In this document: in pieces, positions 53,401 to 61,281 of the stretch
Layout: the number at the start of each line of letters is the position of its first letter
Numbering within the stretch: the first letter of the stretch is position 1
Source: UBA6522 sp965221035
GTDB lineage: Bacteria; Pseudomonadota; Gammaproteobacteria; Steroidobacterales; Rariloculaceae
Direction of reading: 5' to 3'
NCBI GenBank assembly: GCA_965221035.1
Contig: OZ244860.1
Span: forward strand, 3,162,001-3,226,000
DNA: 64,000 bases
Position numbers and translations under genes: made by a program
The notes under the pieces: model-generated
The model's input: the letters and a program-made list of their open reading frames with translations, nothing else
Told to the model about the DNA's origin: nothing
The model's database searches: none

Positions 53401-53991
53401 CCTGACAGCATGGTCTACATGCTTAATCTGCGCGATCGCCTTTTCCCCACGGGCGCCGATGGCGAGATGGCTTGGTGGCTGTCAGGTGCCGCGAACGCCG
53501 TTCTAGCGGGCCTGGAGGGCACGGACCCGGATGCGGTGCTTGCGACGGTGCTGGTCATCGCCTGGCAGCTCAACGAAAGTGGCCGTGGGCAGGAGGCCCG
53601 GGACCTGGTGCTGCGCGCGGCGGAATGGATGTCGACCCACACCATGAGCAAGCGTAGCGCCGCCGCTGTTGCCGCGGCGGCGCTACGCGTGGGTGTCGCG
53701 CTGCCCACGGACCTCGTTAAAGAAGTGCTGATCGGGGGGTCACTGACGCCATCCCAAAAGGCGTCACTGATCGCGGCGCTTGCGGAAATGGAAGGCTCCG
53801 CCATCACGCTTGAAATCGTCCGGGAGGCCGATCCGGCACCGGGCGAGCTTGCCGTGATGCGGGCGCTACTCCCCTTGGCGGACGCCGCGGGCGACATGGA
53901 TTACGCCACAGTATTGCGGCGGCGCATCGAAGCGGCGGAGCAGGCCCGCGAAACACTGGTGGCATCCGTCGGTGAAGTTGCTACTGGTTGA
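47470..53991 (+). CDS. Giant TPR protein (2,173 aa)
   Basis: A very large protein with one N-terminal hydrophobic helix (about 22-39), possibly an uncleaved anchor or signal, then almost entirely TPR-like helical repeats of the type WLTAAHFLWRHGRMDEALASADRALELA, YRRALVERPEHSDNLLLMADLM and YFNNALNLNRDDLELLLNTAVV. No catalytic motif was found. The start is GTG at 47470, overlapping the vWA stop as GTGA and preceded by GGAGG 8 bases away. It should present a long scaffold in the periplasm. Its stop lies 20 bases inside the response-regulator gene. Confidence 0.87.
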   Translation: MKAQSGGTLRADRARAARPHFALTASMAWILAAALIAVWQSANARLDTEVIGQLYESAILEDGGIDSLVDRYRTRGATADTVADRAEAWLTAAHFLWRHGRMDEALASADRALELARTVDGTLLKARLLDAGGAADEAVEWYELALAETVNAVEREFIRIRLTMIEVDERNVSGLVALALDRGQAFRNRAAVALALLGRPDLAINLYRPIPGEGSLYRQHLRRAEWALRAAELALAQESAWAAWEAAVARTDLLYALAVLSEAYREDAALSRLIEDIDDRASADGRLDPDLLQLRVELLIETERYDDAIDFYESLDADEADTAARQRLLGLYISAGQSAQMIAEYRRLMAAEPAVTAWYAGLAGWYMNNAQPDAALAVWQELEEANAADAGVLVAAAELMLTTGFVTEATSMVERHLDLYGDNAPGLLFLFETWLARGRDAEALAAIQRLRASLSPGAADLRSVADGYERLNRHADAVVVYRELEASEGTLGYDERMRLAWLYSVIDEKESALALWQEIWVDVDSPARRTFAESQFLLLAAELNRLGDVVVELEDKLYRRTANRNDINLLVRIYTEVGDTFSAGEVIDEYAAWSGGNEVDRLTQLGRVFLQLDDYNQYDRVLRRLERIDPANRIEHIQNIILNMLAFDLAQETDARFDEIQHWLGELRRYDEEAISGEFEASILSMGGFTDDAIETYRRALVERPEHSDNLLLMADLMREAGRTEEAVALLQYTAEHALDDNEFVVAVDGIINMIGQRAFGEELSPEARGVFRWTHRIILERLTGRADQFYLYTLLADIAQETNASEAEFIAVESSLPLAAARRSAVLRELVTMATPGAGFGLEGGNLGDPQRQIAYGRRLIGLRQQLPPEVFITVGEALLGEGDTRGAERAFDLIDDITGMVDVNHTKAELFLEAGFADYALNYFNNALNLNRDDLELLLNTAVVRESLGSDEVANRLYFRALGNLLRSQPAVLANSAAPVPTDPFAQFRQPVDTSVNRDYRIWYEPLVQGFILTWPADPEESSDRTDEIKAWFDEELVRVLSASEHGEALPLSRYSRLEHLAGFMRRINLAVPDSGLAAYADVALLEHFGDDVEYIDALAQAYRGWTPPEVAAVLAAEQDDEPTEDVPLLAAALQAELEGGDFATAVKLAYATGNVEALSGMFRDRIAAGSYREGLGGAREMLPDTEYLRFISSLAAGLRENRSAFLELLANDPELVTDLEQRLGRELITLDELEDILVSPEAQPVLARSFFAWSSLWRFVGAERGLDDRVRFLQVAAALAGEESPGVNEAISGILEELLAVELSSEQQEDVISAMESLLAATDMRNEYSHGRIIRALLALDAHPGNRRILFELADYRDTRTQGDASVRRLLEAFFGGSIQRAYEELFAFFDLGLLRGFDGASKEWVYEHFEAPHRRVLDAIERGDAVPANLARAVYEVEFNDFFSPADTVEMERMLVRLIDLYPQDDRYRREMIALELSEGDREGAEVAMADYLQFNPADDYIRAALVLHLKESEKYSAALAAATGGGADLRDPEALDALVDAAVAERSFGASSAALLVTVSGSDRYDPLELMIGGLAQTELDRLRELAASGRGTEVELARSLRSLWRNLSAHLAAQDRGLQPGHNPYVWLLGVPLDPDVAYVPNALGLQSNQTVSISTLHEYADAAEPETLLASIAHCCGAELEAHIRSMDVGPRRLSFDLYGLIADAYDAGGEGSARLDELAFDLRRGVIDDHGFTLWMLLRERSGVPLEGWETQALAVREAPLEGTLLELLAAARLYATAGDTDRAVERYQLLAARQLGAVMAENALYFSPNDNAALIDLTDLIDEAAQRLPRTAVLGLARSILAIAEPPDNTPVSGHYYDAFVLTTLSRLLPADEALAEAQSISPNALELNHAARLGEAVKAVELARLYSRSGLEGEALAALRTLLVPPPPETEEAAAPNQVNFQYRRASALAAVYGHPVLDYEVGYGEPPDSMVYMLNLRDRLFPTGADGEMAWWLSGAANAVLAGLEGTDPDAVLATVLVIAWQLNESGRGQEARDLVLRAAEWMSTHTMSKRSAAAVAAAALRVGVALPTDLVKEVLIGGSLTPSQKASLIAALAEMEGSAITLEIVREADPAPGELAVMRALLPLADAAGDMDYATVLRRRIEAAEQARETLVASVGEVATG

Positions 53992-54646
53992 AGACGACGT
54001 CCGCCTCGCCACCGTCGTCCAGCGGCTGCTGACGGGTCAGAATTACGTGGTGGATCACGCCGACTGCCTGCGCATGGCACGCGAGGCCATTCTCGGCAAC
54101 GAGTATGCTATCGTGCTGCTGGACCGCCGCCTTCCCGACGGGGAAGGTACGGACCTGATCCGCTTCGCGCGCCGCAAGCGCGTGTCCACTCGATTCCTCA
54201 TCCTTTCTGCGCTAGGCGATCTGGAGCGTCGTGTGGAGGGGCTCGACCTGGGTGCGGACGATTACCTGGTCAAACCCTTCGAGCCGGAAGAACTGCTGGC
54301 GCGCATCCGCGCGGCCGCGCGGAGGCCGTTGCCGCTGCCTGCGCAAAGGATCGACCTGGGAGACCTGCAACTTGACTGCTCTACGGAAAATTTCCGCATC
54401 CGCGGCGAGACTGTGGTCTTCCCTCGAAGGGAAATGGTTGTCCTGTCCACGTTGATGCGAGCTGCCGGCGACGTGGTCACCAGGGAGAAGCTGGAGTCGG
54501 AGATGTACGGCTTCGACCAGCAAATTCAGTCGAATACCTTGGAGTCGCACATCTCCAGGCTTCGAAAGAATCTCGGGCAGCGCGGTGCCGGCGTGTCGAT
54601 CCACACCGTGCGCGGCGTCGGTTACATGCTGCGGGAGAAACGTTGA
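53972..54646 (+). CDS. OmpR/PhoB-family response regulator
   Basis: A 224-residue regulator: receiver domain with acidic pair Glu7-Asp8-Asp9, phospho-acceptor Asp51 in VLLDRRLPDG, and the switch lysine in DDYLVKPF, then a winged-helix DNA-binding domain ending RTVRGVGYMLREKR-like (HTVRGVGYML). The start is GTG at 53972, within the 3' end of the giant TPR gene, so the two are translationally coupled. The kinase follows at once. Target genes are probably this locus or the MacAB exporter downstream. Confidence 0.93.
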   Translation: MKLLLVEDDVRLATVVQRLLTGQNYVVDHADCLRMAREAILGNEYAIVLLDRRLPDGEGTDLIRFARRKRVSTRFLILSALGDLERRVEGLDLGADDYLVKPFEPEELLARIRAAARRPLPLPAQRIDLGDLQLDCSTENFRIRGETVVFPRREMVVLSTLMRAAGDVVTREKLESEMYGFDQQIQSNTLESHISRLRKNLGQRGAGVSIHTVRGVGYMLREKR

Positions 54647-54648
54647 CG

Positions 54649-56088
54649 ATGGCCGCTGTGGCCCGGGAACGGTTCAAGGCGCTGCGCAGGTCGCTGACGG
54701 CGCAGCTCGTCGCGTTCACGCTACTGGTATTGATCCTGGCGCTGATCTTTTACGTGCTGATTCCGTTGCGGCAAATGGAGTGGTCGAGGGACCCGGTCGT
54801 CATGACCCGGACTCTGGCCTCCCGGGCATTGATCGAGGCCGCCGACTCGGATCTACAGGCCACCGCCGGGTCCGCCGATCTAGACGCCATTGCGCGGGTT
54901 AATCCGGGCTTCCATTACCTCGTCCGCCGCGGCGACCAGGAACTGCAGTTCGGGGACCCGCCCCGATTGATCGATACGGTGGATCTGTTCGTGCCGGTTT
55001 CCGCTGAAACGGAAGTGCCGGAAAACTTCCTGGAATGCGAGAGCTATTCCTTCTGGAACACCCGGTTCACCGTGAACGGCAAGTCGACCAGCGTCAACTA
55101 CCGTCAATGCAACGGCCAAGCGACGTACTACGAGTACGGCGGCATCGAAGTTCCCGTGGAACGGGCGCCCGAGATAATTTTCGGCAGCGAACTGCGAATA
55201 TTCTGGCTTCAGAGCAGGGAATTGCTCTTGGCTGCGCTGGCGTTCATGGTCATCGCGGTCGCCGTGCACTGGGTGGCGGTGCGTTCGCTACGACGTGTAA
55301 CCCGGGTCGCCCAATCCCTCGATACCGGCATGGACCGTCGTGCGCTGTTGCCGGAGGAAGGCATTCCCGCAGAGGCGGCACCGCTGGTTCGCGCCGTCAA
55401 TGAACTGATCCGCAGGCTGCGGGACAGTCAGGAGCAGCAGGGACTCTTTCTCGCCGCCGCCGCCCACGAGATGCGCACACCGCTGGCGGTGATACGCACC
55501 CGTCTGGAGGAGTTGCCCGAATCGGCGACCAAGGGCGAATTGCGCGAAGACGTGCGCCGGATCGGCTCCCTGGTGGAGCAGTTGCTTCGGCTGGCGATCA
55601 TTCGCAATCGCGAAGCGCTGTCCGACGACGTGGATCTGGCGGATGCGGCGCGCGACATCGTGGCTCAACGGGCTCCGGTCAGCCTGGACAGGGGCGTGGA
55701 GATCGAGTTGGACGCCGCACCGGGGGTTGTGCCGATTAGGGGCGACCGCACGCTCGTGGAGGTGGCAATCGCCAACCTCCTGGACAACGCTGTCTCCTTC
55801 AGCCCCGCGGAAGAGCGGGTCACTGTAACCGTCGAGGCACCGTGCACGGTTACGGTGCGGGACTGCGGACCGGGCATCGCCGAGGATATCCGAGAGAGCG
55901 TCTTCGAACCCTTCTCCAAGAGCCCGCCCAATCGCGATGGACATGGTCTGGGTCTGGCCATCGTCAAGGCGGTTATGGAACTCCACGGCGGCGAGGTTTC
56001 GGTGTCCCGGCCGGGTCCCGATACGTTCGGCACAACCTTTCGGCTGTCATTCCTCTCCGCGACGACCGGTGGGGCGAGACGAAATTGA
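54649..56088 (+). CDS. Sensor histidine kinase
   Basis: A 479-residue membrane kinase. Two helices (about 18-41 and 182-204) bound a periplasmic sensor domain of some 140 residues holding two cysteines (LECESYS, YRQCNGQ). HAMP-like linker, dimerisation box with His273 (AAAAHEMRTPLAV), and an ATP-binding domain with N box (IANLLDNAVSF), G1 (DCGPGIAEDI) and G2 (GHGLGLAIVK) follow. ATG at 54649 is chosen; a TTG six bases earlier is possible. The ligand is unknown. Confidence 0.92.
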   Translation: MAAVARERFKALRRSLTAQLVAFTLLVLILALIFYVLIPLRQMEWSRDPVVMTRTLASRALIEAADSDLQATAGSADLDAIARVNPGFHYLVRRGDQELQFGDPPRLIDTVDLFVPVSAETEVPENFLECESYSFWNTRFTVNGKSTSVNYRQCNGQATYYEYGGIEVPVERAPEIIFGSELRIFWLQSRELLLAALAFMVIAVAVHWVAVRSLRRVTRVAQSLDTGMDRRALLPEEGIPAEAAPLVRAVNELIRRLRDSQEQQGLFLAAAAHEMRTPLAVIRTRLEELPESATKGELREDVRRIGSLVEQLLRLAIIRNREALSDDVDLADAARDIVAQRAPVSLDRGVEIELDAAPGVVPIRGDRTLVEVAIANLLDNAVSFSPAEERVTVTVEAPCTVTVRDCGPGIAEDIRESVFEPFSKSPPNRDGHGLGLAIVKAVMELHGGEVSVSRPGPDTFGTTFRLSFLSATTGGARRN

Positions 56089-56299
56089 CTTGTACGCTTG
56101 TGCGGATTGTCACGTGAAGGTACGTGACATGAAGGGATGCGAACTCCGGTTTGGGAGTGTCAAATGCGCTCTACCGTCGTAGGTTCATGCGCATTGACAA
56201 AGAATGACTCTGACGATTGCTGGGACAACATGGATTAAGGTGGTCTCGTTGCGGCTGCTGGTTGCGGGAGTCCTTTATGCGCGGACATAATCGCTGGAT
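56089..56299. promoter_or_regulatory. Intergenic region with a perfect inverted repeat upstream of macA
   Basis: These 211 bases separate the two-component genes from the exporter. GTCACGT-N6-ACGTGAC at 56109-56128 is a perfect inverted repeat and a plausible operator. TTGACA occurs near 56195, but no good -10 lies at the right distance. No gene was seen. Confidence 0.5.
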
Positions 56300-57571
56300 A
56301 TGAACCGGGCGCCGACACGAACGAACTGGTTTCGCCGCCACCCCATCTGGAGCGGACTGATCGGCACGGTCGCCGTGTTCGTCCTTTGGCTTGTACTCGG
56401 TGGCAGGGGCGCTGCGCCCGAGTGGCCGCTGATCGCCCCTATCGCGCGCGGAACGATCGAGAACGTCGTTGCCGCGTCGGGCGAACTGCACCCCATTCGC
56501 GTGGTGCGCGTCGGCGCACAGGTGTCCGGCCAGATCAGGTCGCTGCACGTGCAGGTCGGCGACCGGGTGGTCGAAGGCATCGTTATCGCCGAGATCGACG
56601 CGGAGCCGCAGGAAAAGGAAATCGAGGCCAGCCGCGCTAACCTACGCGGGCTTGAAATGCAGCTTCCGGCCCTTGAGGCGTCGCTCGCGTTCGCCGAGGC
56701 GAGCTTGCGGCGTCAGGAGCGGCTCATGGCGGAGAGCGCCACGGCGGAGGCGCAATACGACCAGGCGGTGTCGTCGCTCGCACAAGCAAGGGCGTCACTC
56801 GAACAGCACAGGACCAGCATTGCGCAGTCGATCGCGAGCATCGAAGCCCAGGAAACGCGTCTCGCCTACAGCACCATTCGGGCGCCCATCAGCGGTACTG
56901 TGTCGGAGGTGATGGTGCAGGTCGGCCAGACCGTAATCGCCACTCAGCAGACTCCGGACATTCTGGAAATATCTGACATTTCCGCCATGGAAGTGCGCGC
57001 CCACGTTTCGGAAGCCGATGTGCGCCGCCTCACGGTAGGGATGCCGATCTACTTCACCACGCTGGGCGACAATTCACGCCGCTGGCACTCGGAACTGCGC
57101 CAGGTGCTCGTATCTCCGGTCAATCGCAACGGCGTCATCTTCTACCCGGCGCTTTTCGAGGTAGGCAACTCGGACGGATCTCTCCTGCCGGACATGACCG
57201 CCGAGGTGTATTTCGTGTTGAGCTCGGCCGAGGACGTGCTTGTGGTGCCGCTGGCCGCGCTGACGATTCCGGGCGAGCCGGGCCCACCAAGCGCGTCGGC
57301 TCTGTACATGCAGGGTATCCGGCCGGACCTCGCTCTTGCGGCAGGTGCTCCCCGGGCGTCCAACACGGCAGCGCAAGGCGAAGGAACACCCGCCATCGCC
57401 TGGGCAGTCGATGCATCGGGTGAGATCTTCCGCCGGGAACTGCGAATCGGCGCAAGGGATCTGGTCAACGCCGAAGTCCTGTCGGGTCTTGCCGAAGGCG
57501 AGCAGGTGGTCACCGGTGCCCGGTCATTCGGCAGCCCAGTGCCGGGACCGTCTGGACTCGGCGGGGTATGA
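56300..57571 (+). CDS. macA: MacA-like periplasmic adaptor (HlyD/RND-type)
   Basis: A 423-residue membrane-fusion protein. An N-terminal helix (about 18-36) anchors it; then the lipoyl half-motif (RVGAQVSGQIRSLHVQVGDRV), an alpha-helical hairpin rich in Ala, Glu and Gln (about 105-185), the second lipoyl half (IRAPISGTVSEVMVQVGQTV) and beta-barrel domains. It should bridge MacB in the inner membrane and the outer-membrane factor two genes on. The start ATG at 56300 has only a weak ribosome-binding site. Confidence 0.88.
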   Translation: MNRAPTRTNWFRRHPIWSGLIGTVAVFVLWLVLGGRGAAPEWPLIAPIARGTIENVVAASGELHPIRVVRVGAQVSGQIRSLHVQVGDRVVEGIVIAEIDAEPQEKEIEASRANLRGLEMQLPALEASLAFAEASLRRQERLMAESATAEAQYDQAVSSLAQARASLEQHRTSIAQSIASIEAQETRLAYSTIRAPISGTVSEVMVQVGQTVIATQQTPDILEISDISAMEVRAHVSEADVRRLTVGMPIYFTTLGDNSRRWHSELRQVLVSPVNRNGVIFYPALFEVGNSDGSLLPDMTAEVYFVLSSAEDVLVVPLAALTIPGEPGPPSASALYMQGIRPDLALAAGAPRASNTAAQGEGTPAIAWAVDASGEIFRRELRIGARDLVNAEVLSGLAEGEQVVTGARSFGSPVPGPSGLGGV

Positions 57572-57593
57572 CGCAGTCAGTGGAAGGCACGTC

Positions 57594-59621
57594 GTGACTG
57601 GACGGGCGGCCGCAGCGGGGGCGAGAGTCCCAAAACCGCTCATCTCCGTCAGGCGCCTGCGTTACACCTATGCGGCAGGCGAGCTTGTGGTTCGAGCGCT
57701 TGAAGACGTGAACCTCGATATACACTCAGGCGAATTCGTCGCCATCACCGGACAATCGGGGTCCGGCAAAACCACCCTCATGAACGTACTAGGCTGCCTG
57801 AGCCGTCCGTCCGCGGGTGAGTATTTCTTCGATGGGGAGGCAGTGACGGAACTCTCCGCCGATGGCCTCGCGAGGCTACGCCGCAACGCGTTCGGGTTCG
57901 TGTTTCAAAGTTATAACCTGCTCGATTCCGCAACCGCCCGGGAGAACGTGCAGATACCGGCCATCTATGCGGGGGTCAAGCGCGGGCCACGCAGCGAGCG
58001 CGCGGCCCGGCTGCTGTCCGGCCTTAATCTTGGCGAACGGCTTGACCACCGCCCACCGGAACTGTCCGGTGGTGAGAAGCAGCGCGTTGCCATGGCGCGG
58101 GCGCTCATGAACGGCGGTCAGGTGATCCTCGCCGACGAGCCCACTGGCGCGCTCGACTCCAGGACCAGCAACGACATCATCGAGCGGTTCGAAGCGCTCT
58201 CCGAGGCGGGACACACCGTTATTGTGGTCACCCACAATCCCGAAGTGGCGGAGCGCGCCGGGCGGCGTATCGAGTTGTTCGATGGCCGAATCATCTCGGA
58301 CAGCGGGCGAGACCAGTCGGGTGAGACGCGGTGTATCCGGTCTTTCGTGCGCCAAGGTACGGTGGATGCTCCGGTATCGCTGTCGACCGCTGCCATGGCG
58401 CAAGCTCTGGTGAGCGCGCTCCGAGCTCTGCGAAGCAACCTGTTCCGCACCTGCCTGACGCTGCTGGGCGTGATCATCGGAGTGTTCTCCGTCGTCGTCA
58501 TGCTTTCCATCGTCTCAGGAGCGGAAAGGACCATGAGCGAAGGATTCGGCGACTTGGGAGCCGATACGGTCACGGTAGTTCCGAGACAGGATTTCAACTT
58601 CGATGTTTTCGATGTATCAGTTTTCCAGCCGGCGACGCCGCTGAGTGCCGAGGATGGCCGGGCCATCGCGGAAAACGTGCCCATGGTTGCAGGTGTAATT
58701 GCCTGGAAGTGGCAGAGCATGCTGGTCAGGCACGGGCGGGTGGATGGCCAGGCGCGCATCTACGCGACGGCCGCGGGGGCGCTTGACGTGCTCAATTTGA
58801 CTCTGGCGGAGGGCAATTTCTTCACCGAGTTGCACGGCGCGCAGCTCGCGCCCGTGGCGGTGCTCGGCGCTGAAGTGCATCGCCGGCTATTTACAGAAGA
58901 CGCCGCCGCCGTGGGCAGTTTCATCTTGATCGGGGACGCGCCCTTTCGCGTCATCGGCACGCTCGCCAGCACACGGGATGCTTATTTACTCGGTCCTGGC
59001 CCCGGCTTCTCCTTTGTGTCGCCTGAAGATCAATCCATCTATCTGCCGCTGCCCACCGCGCGTGTGCGCCTTTTCGGCAATGACGATGTCGACGGGTTGC
59101 GTGTGCGGTTCGCGGACGCCGACGCCGTTCCCGCGGCCATGCAGGCGATCACCGGATTGCTGGAAAGACGCCGAGGCGCCAGGGATTTCGATGTGCAGGA
59201 TGCCGGGCAAGTCATGGAGATACGCAACCAGACGCTGGGCGTCATGACACTCGTGCTGGGCGGCATCGGTCTGATCTCGCTGGTGGTGGCGGGCATCGGG
59301 GTGATGAACATCATGCTGGTTTCGGTCACCCAGCGAACGCGTGAAATCGGCATCCGCATGGCAACGGGGGCGCGCAATGGAGATGTGCTGCTGCAATTCC
59401 TGCTCGAAGCGGTCGTCGTATGCGCTCTGGGTGGGCTGGTGGCACTGTTGCTCGCTTGGGCGGCCGCGAGCATCGTCCCGGCATTGGGCGTGCCATTTTC
59501 GCTGTCGGCTCGGCCGATCATCTGGTCCATGTCGGTCGCGGTGGCCGCGGGACTGATCTTTGGACTCGCGCCCGCGTGGAGGGCTGCGCGGCTCGATCCA
59601 GCGGCGGCGCTGGCGGCCTGA
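57594..59621 (+). CDS. macB: MacB-like ABC exporter (ATPase-permease fusion)
   Basis: A 675-residue tripartite-pump transporter. The ATPase is N-terminal: Walker A GQSGSGKT at 53-60, signature LSGGEKQRVA, Walker B ILADEPTGALD. A first helix (LFRTCLTLLGVIIGVFSVVVML, about 285-306), a large periplasmic domain and three C-terminal helices (MTLVLGGIGLISLVVAGIGV onward) make the MacB permease. The start is GTG at 57594 after GGAAGG; upstream open sequence is not coding in line with macA. MacB classes export macrolides, toxins or lipoproteins; the cargo here is unknown. Confidence 0.9.
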   Translation: MTGRAAAAGARVPKPLISVRRLRYTYAAGELVVRALEDVNLDIHSGEFVAITGQSGSGKTTLMNVLGCLSRPSAGEYFFDGEAVTELSADGLARLRRNAFGFVFQSYNLLDSATARENVQIPAIYAGVKRGPRSERAARLLSGLNLGERLDHRPPELSGGEKQRVAMARALMNGGQVILADEPTGALDSRTSNDIIERFEALSEAGHTVIVVTHNPEVAERAGRRIELFDGRIISDSGRDQSGETRCIRSFVRQGTVDAPVSLSTAAMAQALVSALRALRSNLFRTCLTLLGVIIGVFSVVVMLSIVSGAERTMSEGFGDLGADTVTVVPRQDFNFDVFDVSVFQPATPLSAEDGRAIAENVPMVAGVIAWKWQSMLVRHGRVDGQARIYATAAGALDVLNLTLAEGNFFTELHGAQLAPVAVLGAEVHRRLFTEDAAAVGSFILIGDAPFRVIGTLASTRDAYLLGPGPGFSFVSPEDQSIYLPLPTARVRLFGNDDVDGLRVRFADADAVPAAMQAITGLLERRRGARDFDVQDAGQVMEIRNQTLGVMTLVLGGIGLISLVVAGIGVMNIMLVSVTQRTREIGIRMATGARNGDVLLQFLLEAVVVCALGGLVALLLAWAAASIVPALGVPFSLSARPIIWSMSVAVAAGLIFGLAPAWRAARLDPAAALAA

Positions 59622-59668
59622 CGGCGAGAAGGCTTTGCTTATTTTCAGAGTTGCAGTGTGGTGAAGCG

Positions 59669-61153
59669 ATGACTGCACGACCATCGGATTGGCAACGCGA
59701 ACGGTGCGAATCAGCGGGCCATGGCGGAGACCCCGCCGCATTGTACCGGCACTTCCGGGAGAGGGTCCGGGGCGCGCCGACATTGGCTTGCGCTTCGATG
59801 GTCCTCGCAGCCTGCAGTTCCACGCTCCTGCCGACATTTGACGACGATGTCCCGGAAGACTGGATGGGCGCAGCAGCGTCGCTGGATGAATGGCCCAACC
59901 CAGAATGGTGGGAGAGTTTCGGCAGCGACGAACTGACCGAGGTCATTGCGCTGGTCGGCAGCCGAAATCTTGATCTTGCGAACAGTGAGCGGGTGTTGCG
60001 CCAGGCGCAGTTGACGCTGCAGGATGCCGGTCTGGAACTGCGTCCGGTACCGCTGGTGGACTTGGGCGGGGATTTCGTTTACGCAGGGTCTCAGCCGCCC
60101 GGGAGTGACTTTTCGGGGTCGACGTCCGAATTTCTGGGTCTTTCGCTCTCCTTGTCCTACACGGATGTTCTCAGTAGGCCGCTGGGCTATGAATCTGCCC
60201 TGGCGAACTACGATTCGAGTCTAGCGCAAGCGGTGGAGCTTCGCCTGAACACTCATGGCACGGCGGCATCCACTTTCTTTCGCATCCTGCTGCTGCGGGA
60301 CCGCACGGCCGCGGCGGTCCTGAATCTGGAGAACGCCGAGCGCATCGCGCGCATCGCGCAGGCGCGCGTGGATGCCGGCGTGACTGCACCTATTGATGCG
60401 TTGCAACAACAGATCGCGGTGCAGCGGCAGCGCAACGACATCGCGCGGCTCAGGCAGGAGGAGTTCGCGGCGCGTTCGGCGCTTGCGCTGCTTCTGGCGC
60501 GGCCCGCCCGGGGCTTCGATATTGAATCGACGACGTTGAGCGATTTGTTGACGCCCGAAGTCGCTCCGGGCCTGCCATCGGAGTTGCTGGCGAGGCGCCC
60601 TGACTTGGTGAGAGCCGAAGCGGCTATGCGTCGGGCGCGGGCGAATCTGGATATTGCGCGCAGAGATCTGTTGCCGACCATCTCGCTGACGTCTTCGACC
60701 AACCGGCGAAGCGATTCGCTGACAAACTTCCTGGGTGACGAGGGATTCACCCTGTCAGTGGGTGCCGGGCTGGTTCAGCGAATATTCGATGCAGGTCGGC
60801 GATCGCGAGCGCTTCGGCGTCAGCAACTGGCCTATGAAGTCCTAATTGCCGACTATCGCAAGTCGATCATTCGTGCCTTTAACGACGTGGAAGTGGCGCT
60901 CGGCAATATCGAGCTGCTCGAATCCCTCGGCAAGGTGGCGCTGGAGGACCTGGCGAGGGCGACGGAAGCCCTGCGCATCGCCGAGGTACGGTACCGGGAG
61001 GGGGTGGAGGACTACCAGGCCGTGCTTATTTCGCAGAACACGCTTTACGCGGCCCGAGATGCGGTGCTGAGTACCAAACTGTCACACCTTAACGCAATTA
61101 TTTCCATGTACCAGGCGCTCGGCGGGGGCTGGCGGATGGATGGGGTGGAGTGA
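59669..61153 (+). CDS. Outer-membrane factor, NodT/OprM family
   Basis: A protein of up to 494 residues, the TolC-like channel of the MacAB pump. It contains two OEP repeats: AELRL-type N-terminal helices (NLDLANSERVLRQAQLTLQDAGLEL, then VELRLNTHGTAAS) and the C-terminal FNDVEVALGNIELLESL and RYREGVEDYQAVL. A lipobox (MVLAACSS) suggests a lipoprotein, but with ATG 59669 the lipid-acceptor Cys49 is unusually far in. A TTG at 59741 would give a normal signal of about 24 residues and may be the real start. Confidence 0.87.
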   Translation: MTARPSDWQRERCESAGHGGDPAALYRHFRERVRGAPTLACASMVLAACSSTLLPTFDDDVPEDWMGAAASLDEWPNPEWWESFGSDELTEVIALVGSRNLDLANSERVLRQAQLTLQDAGLELRPVPLVDLGGDFVYAGSQPPGSDFSGSTSEFLGLSLSLSYTDVLSRPLGYESALANYDSSLAQAVELRLNTHGTAASTFFRILLLRDRTAAAVLNLENAERIARIAQARVDAGVTAPIDALQQQIAVQRQRNDIARLRQEEFAARSALALLLARPARGFDIESTTLSDLLTPEVAPGLPSELLARRPDLVRAEAAMRRARANLDIARRDLLPTISLTSSTNRRSDSLTNFLGDEGFTLSVGAGLVQRIFDAGRRSRALRRQQLAYEVLIADYRKSIIRAFNDVEVALGNIELLESLGKVALEDLARATEALRIAEVRYREGVEDYQAVLISQNTLYAARDAVLSTKLSHLNAIISMYQALGGGWRMDGVE

Positions 61154-61166
61154 GGTGCGCCAGCGG

Positions 61167-61210
61167 ACGACGATAAGGTTGCCGTAAGGTTTCGGTGCCA
61201 ACATCGTCGT
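61167..61210. terminator. Bulged hairpin after the exporter operon
   Basis: ACGACGAT-aag-GTTG pairs with CAAC-ATCGTCGT, a 12-bp stem broken by a 3-base bulge, starting 13 bases after the stop. It may end the exporter transcript or act in the leader of the receptor gene. No poly-T tract follows. Confidence 0.4.
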
Positions 61211-61281
61211 TACAAACAATTGAACAACGTTGCGTTTTTGCGTTCTGTAAGAGTGCGCACTCATTGGGAGGTCGAGCGAGA

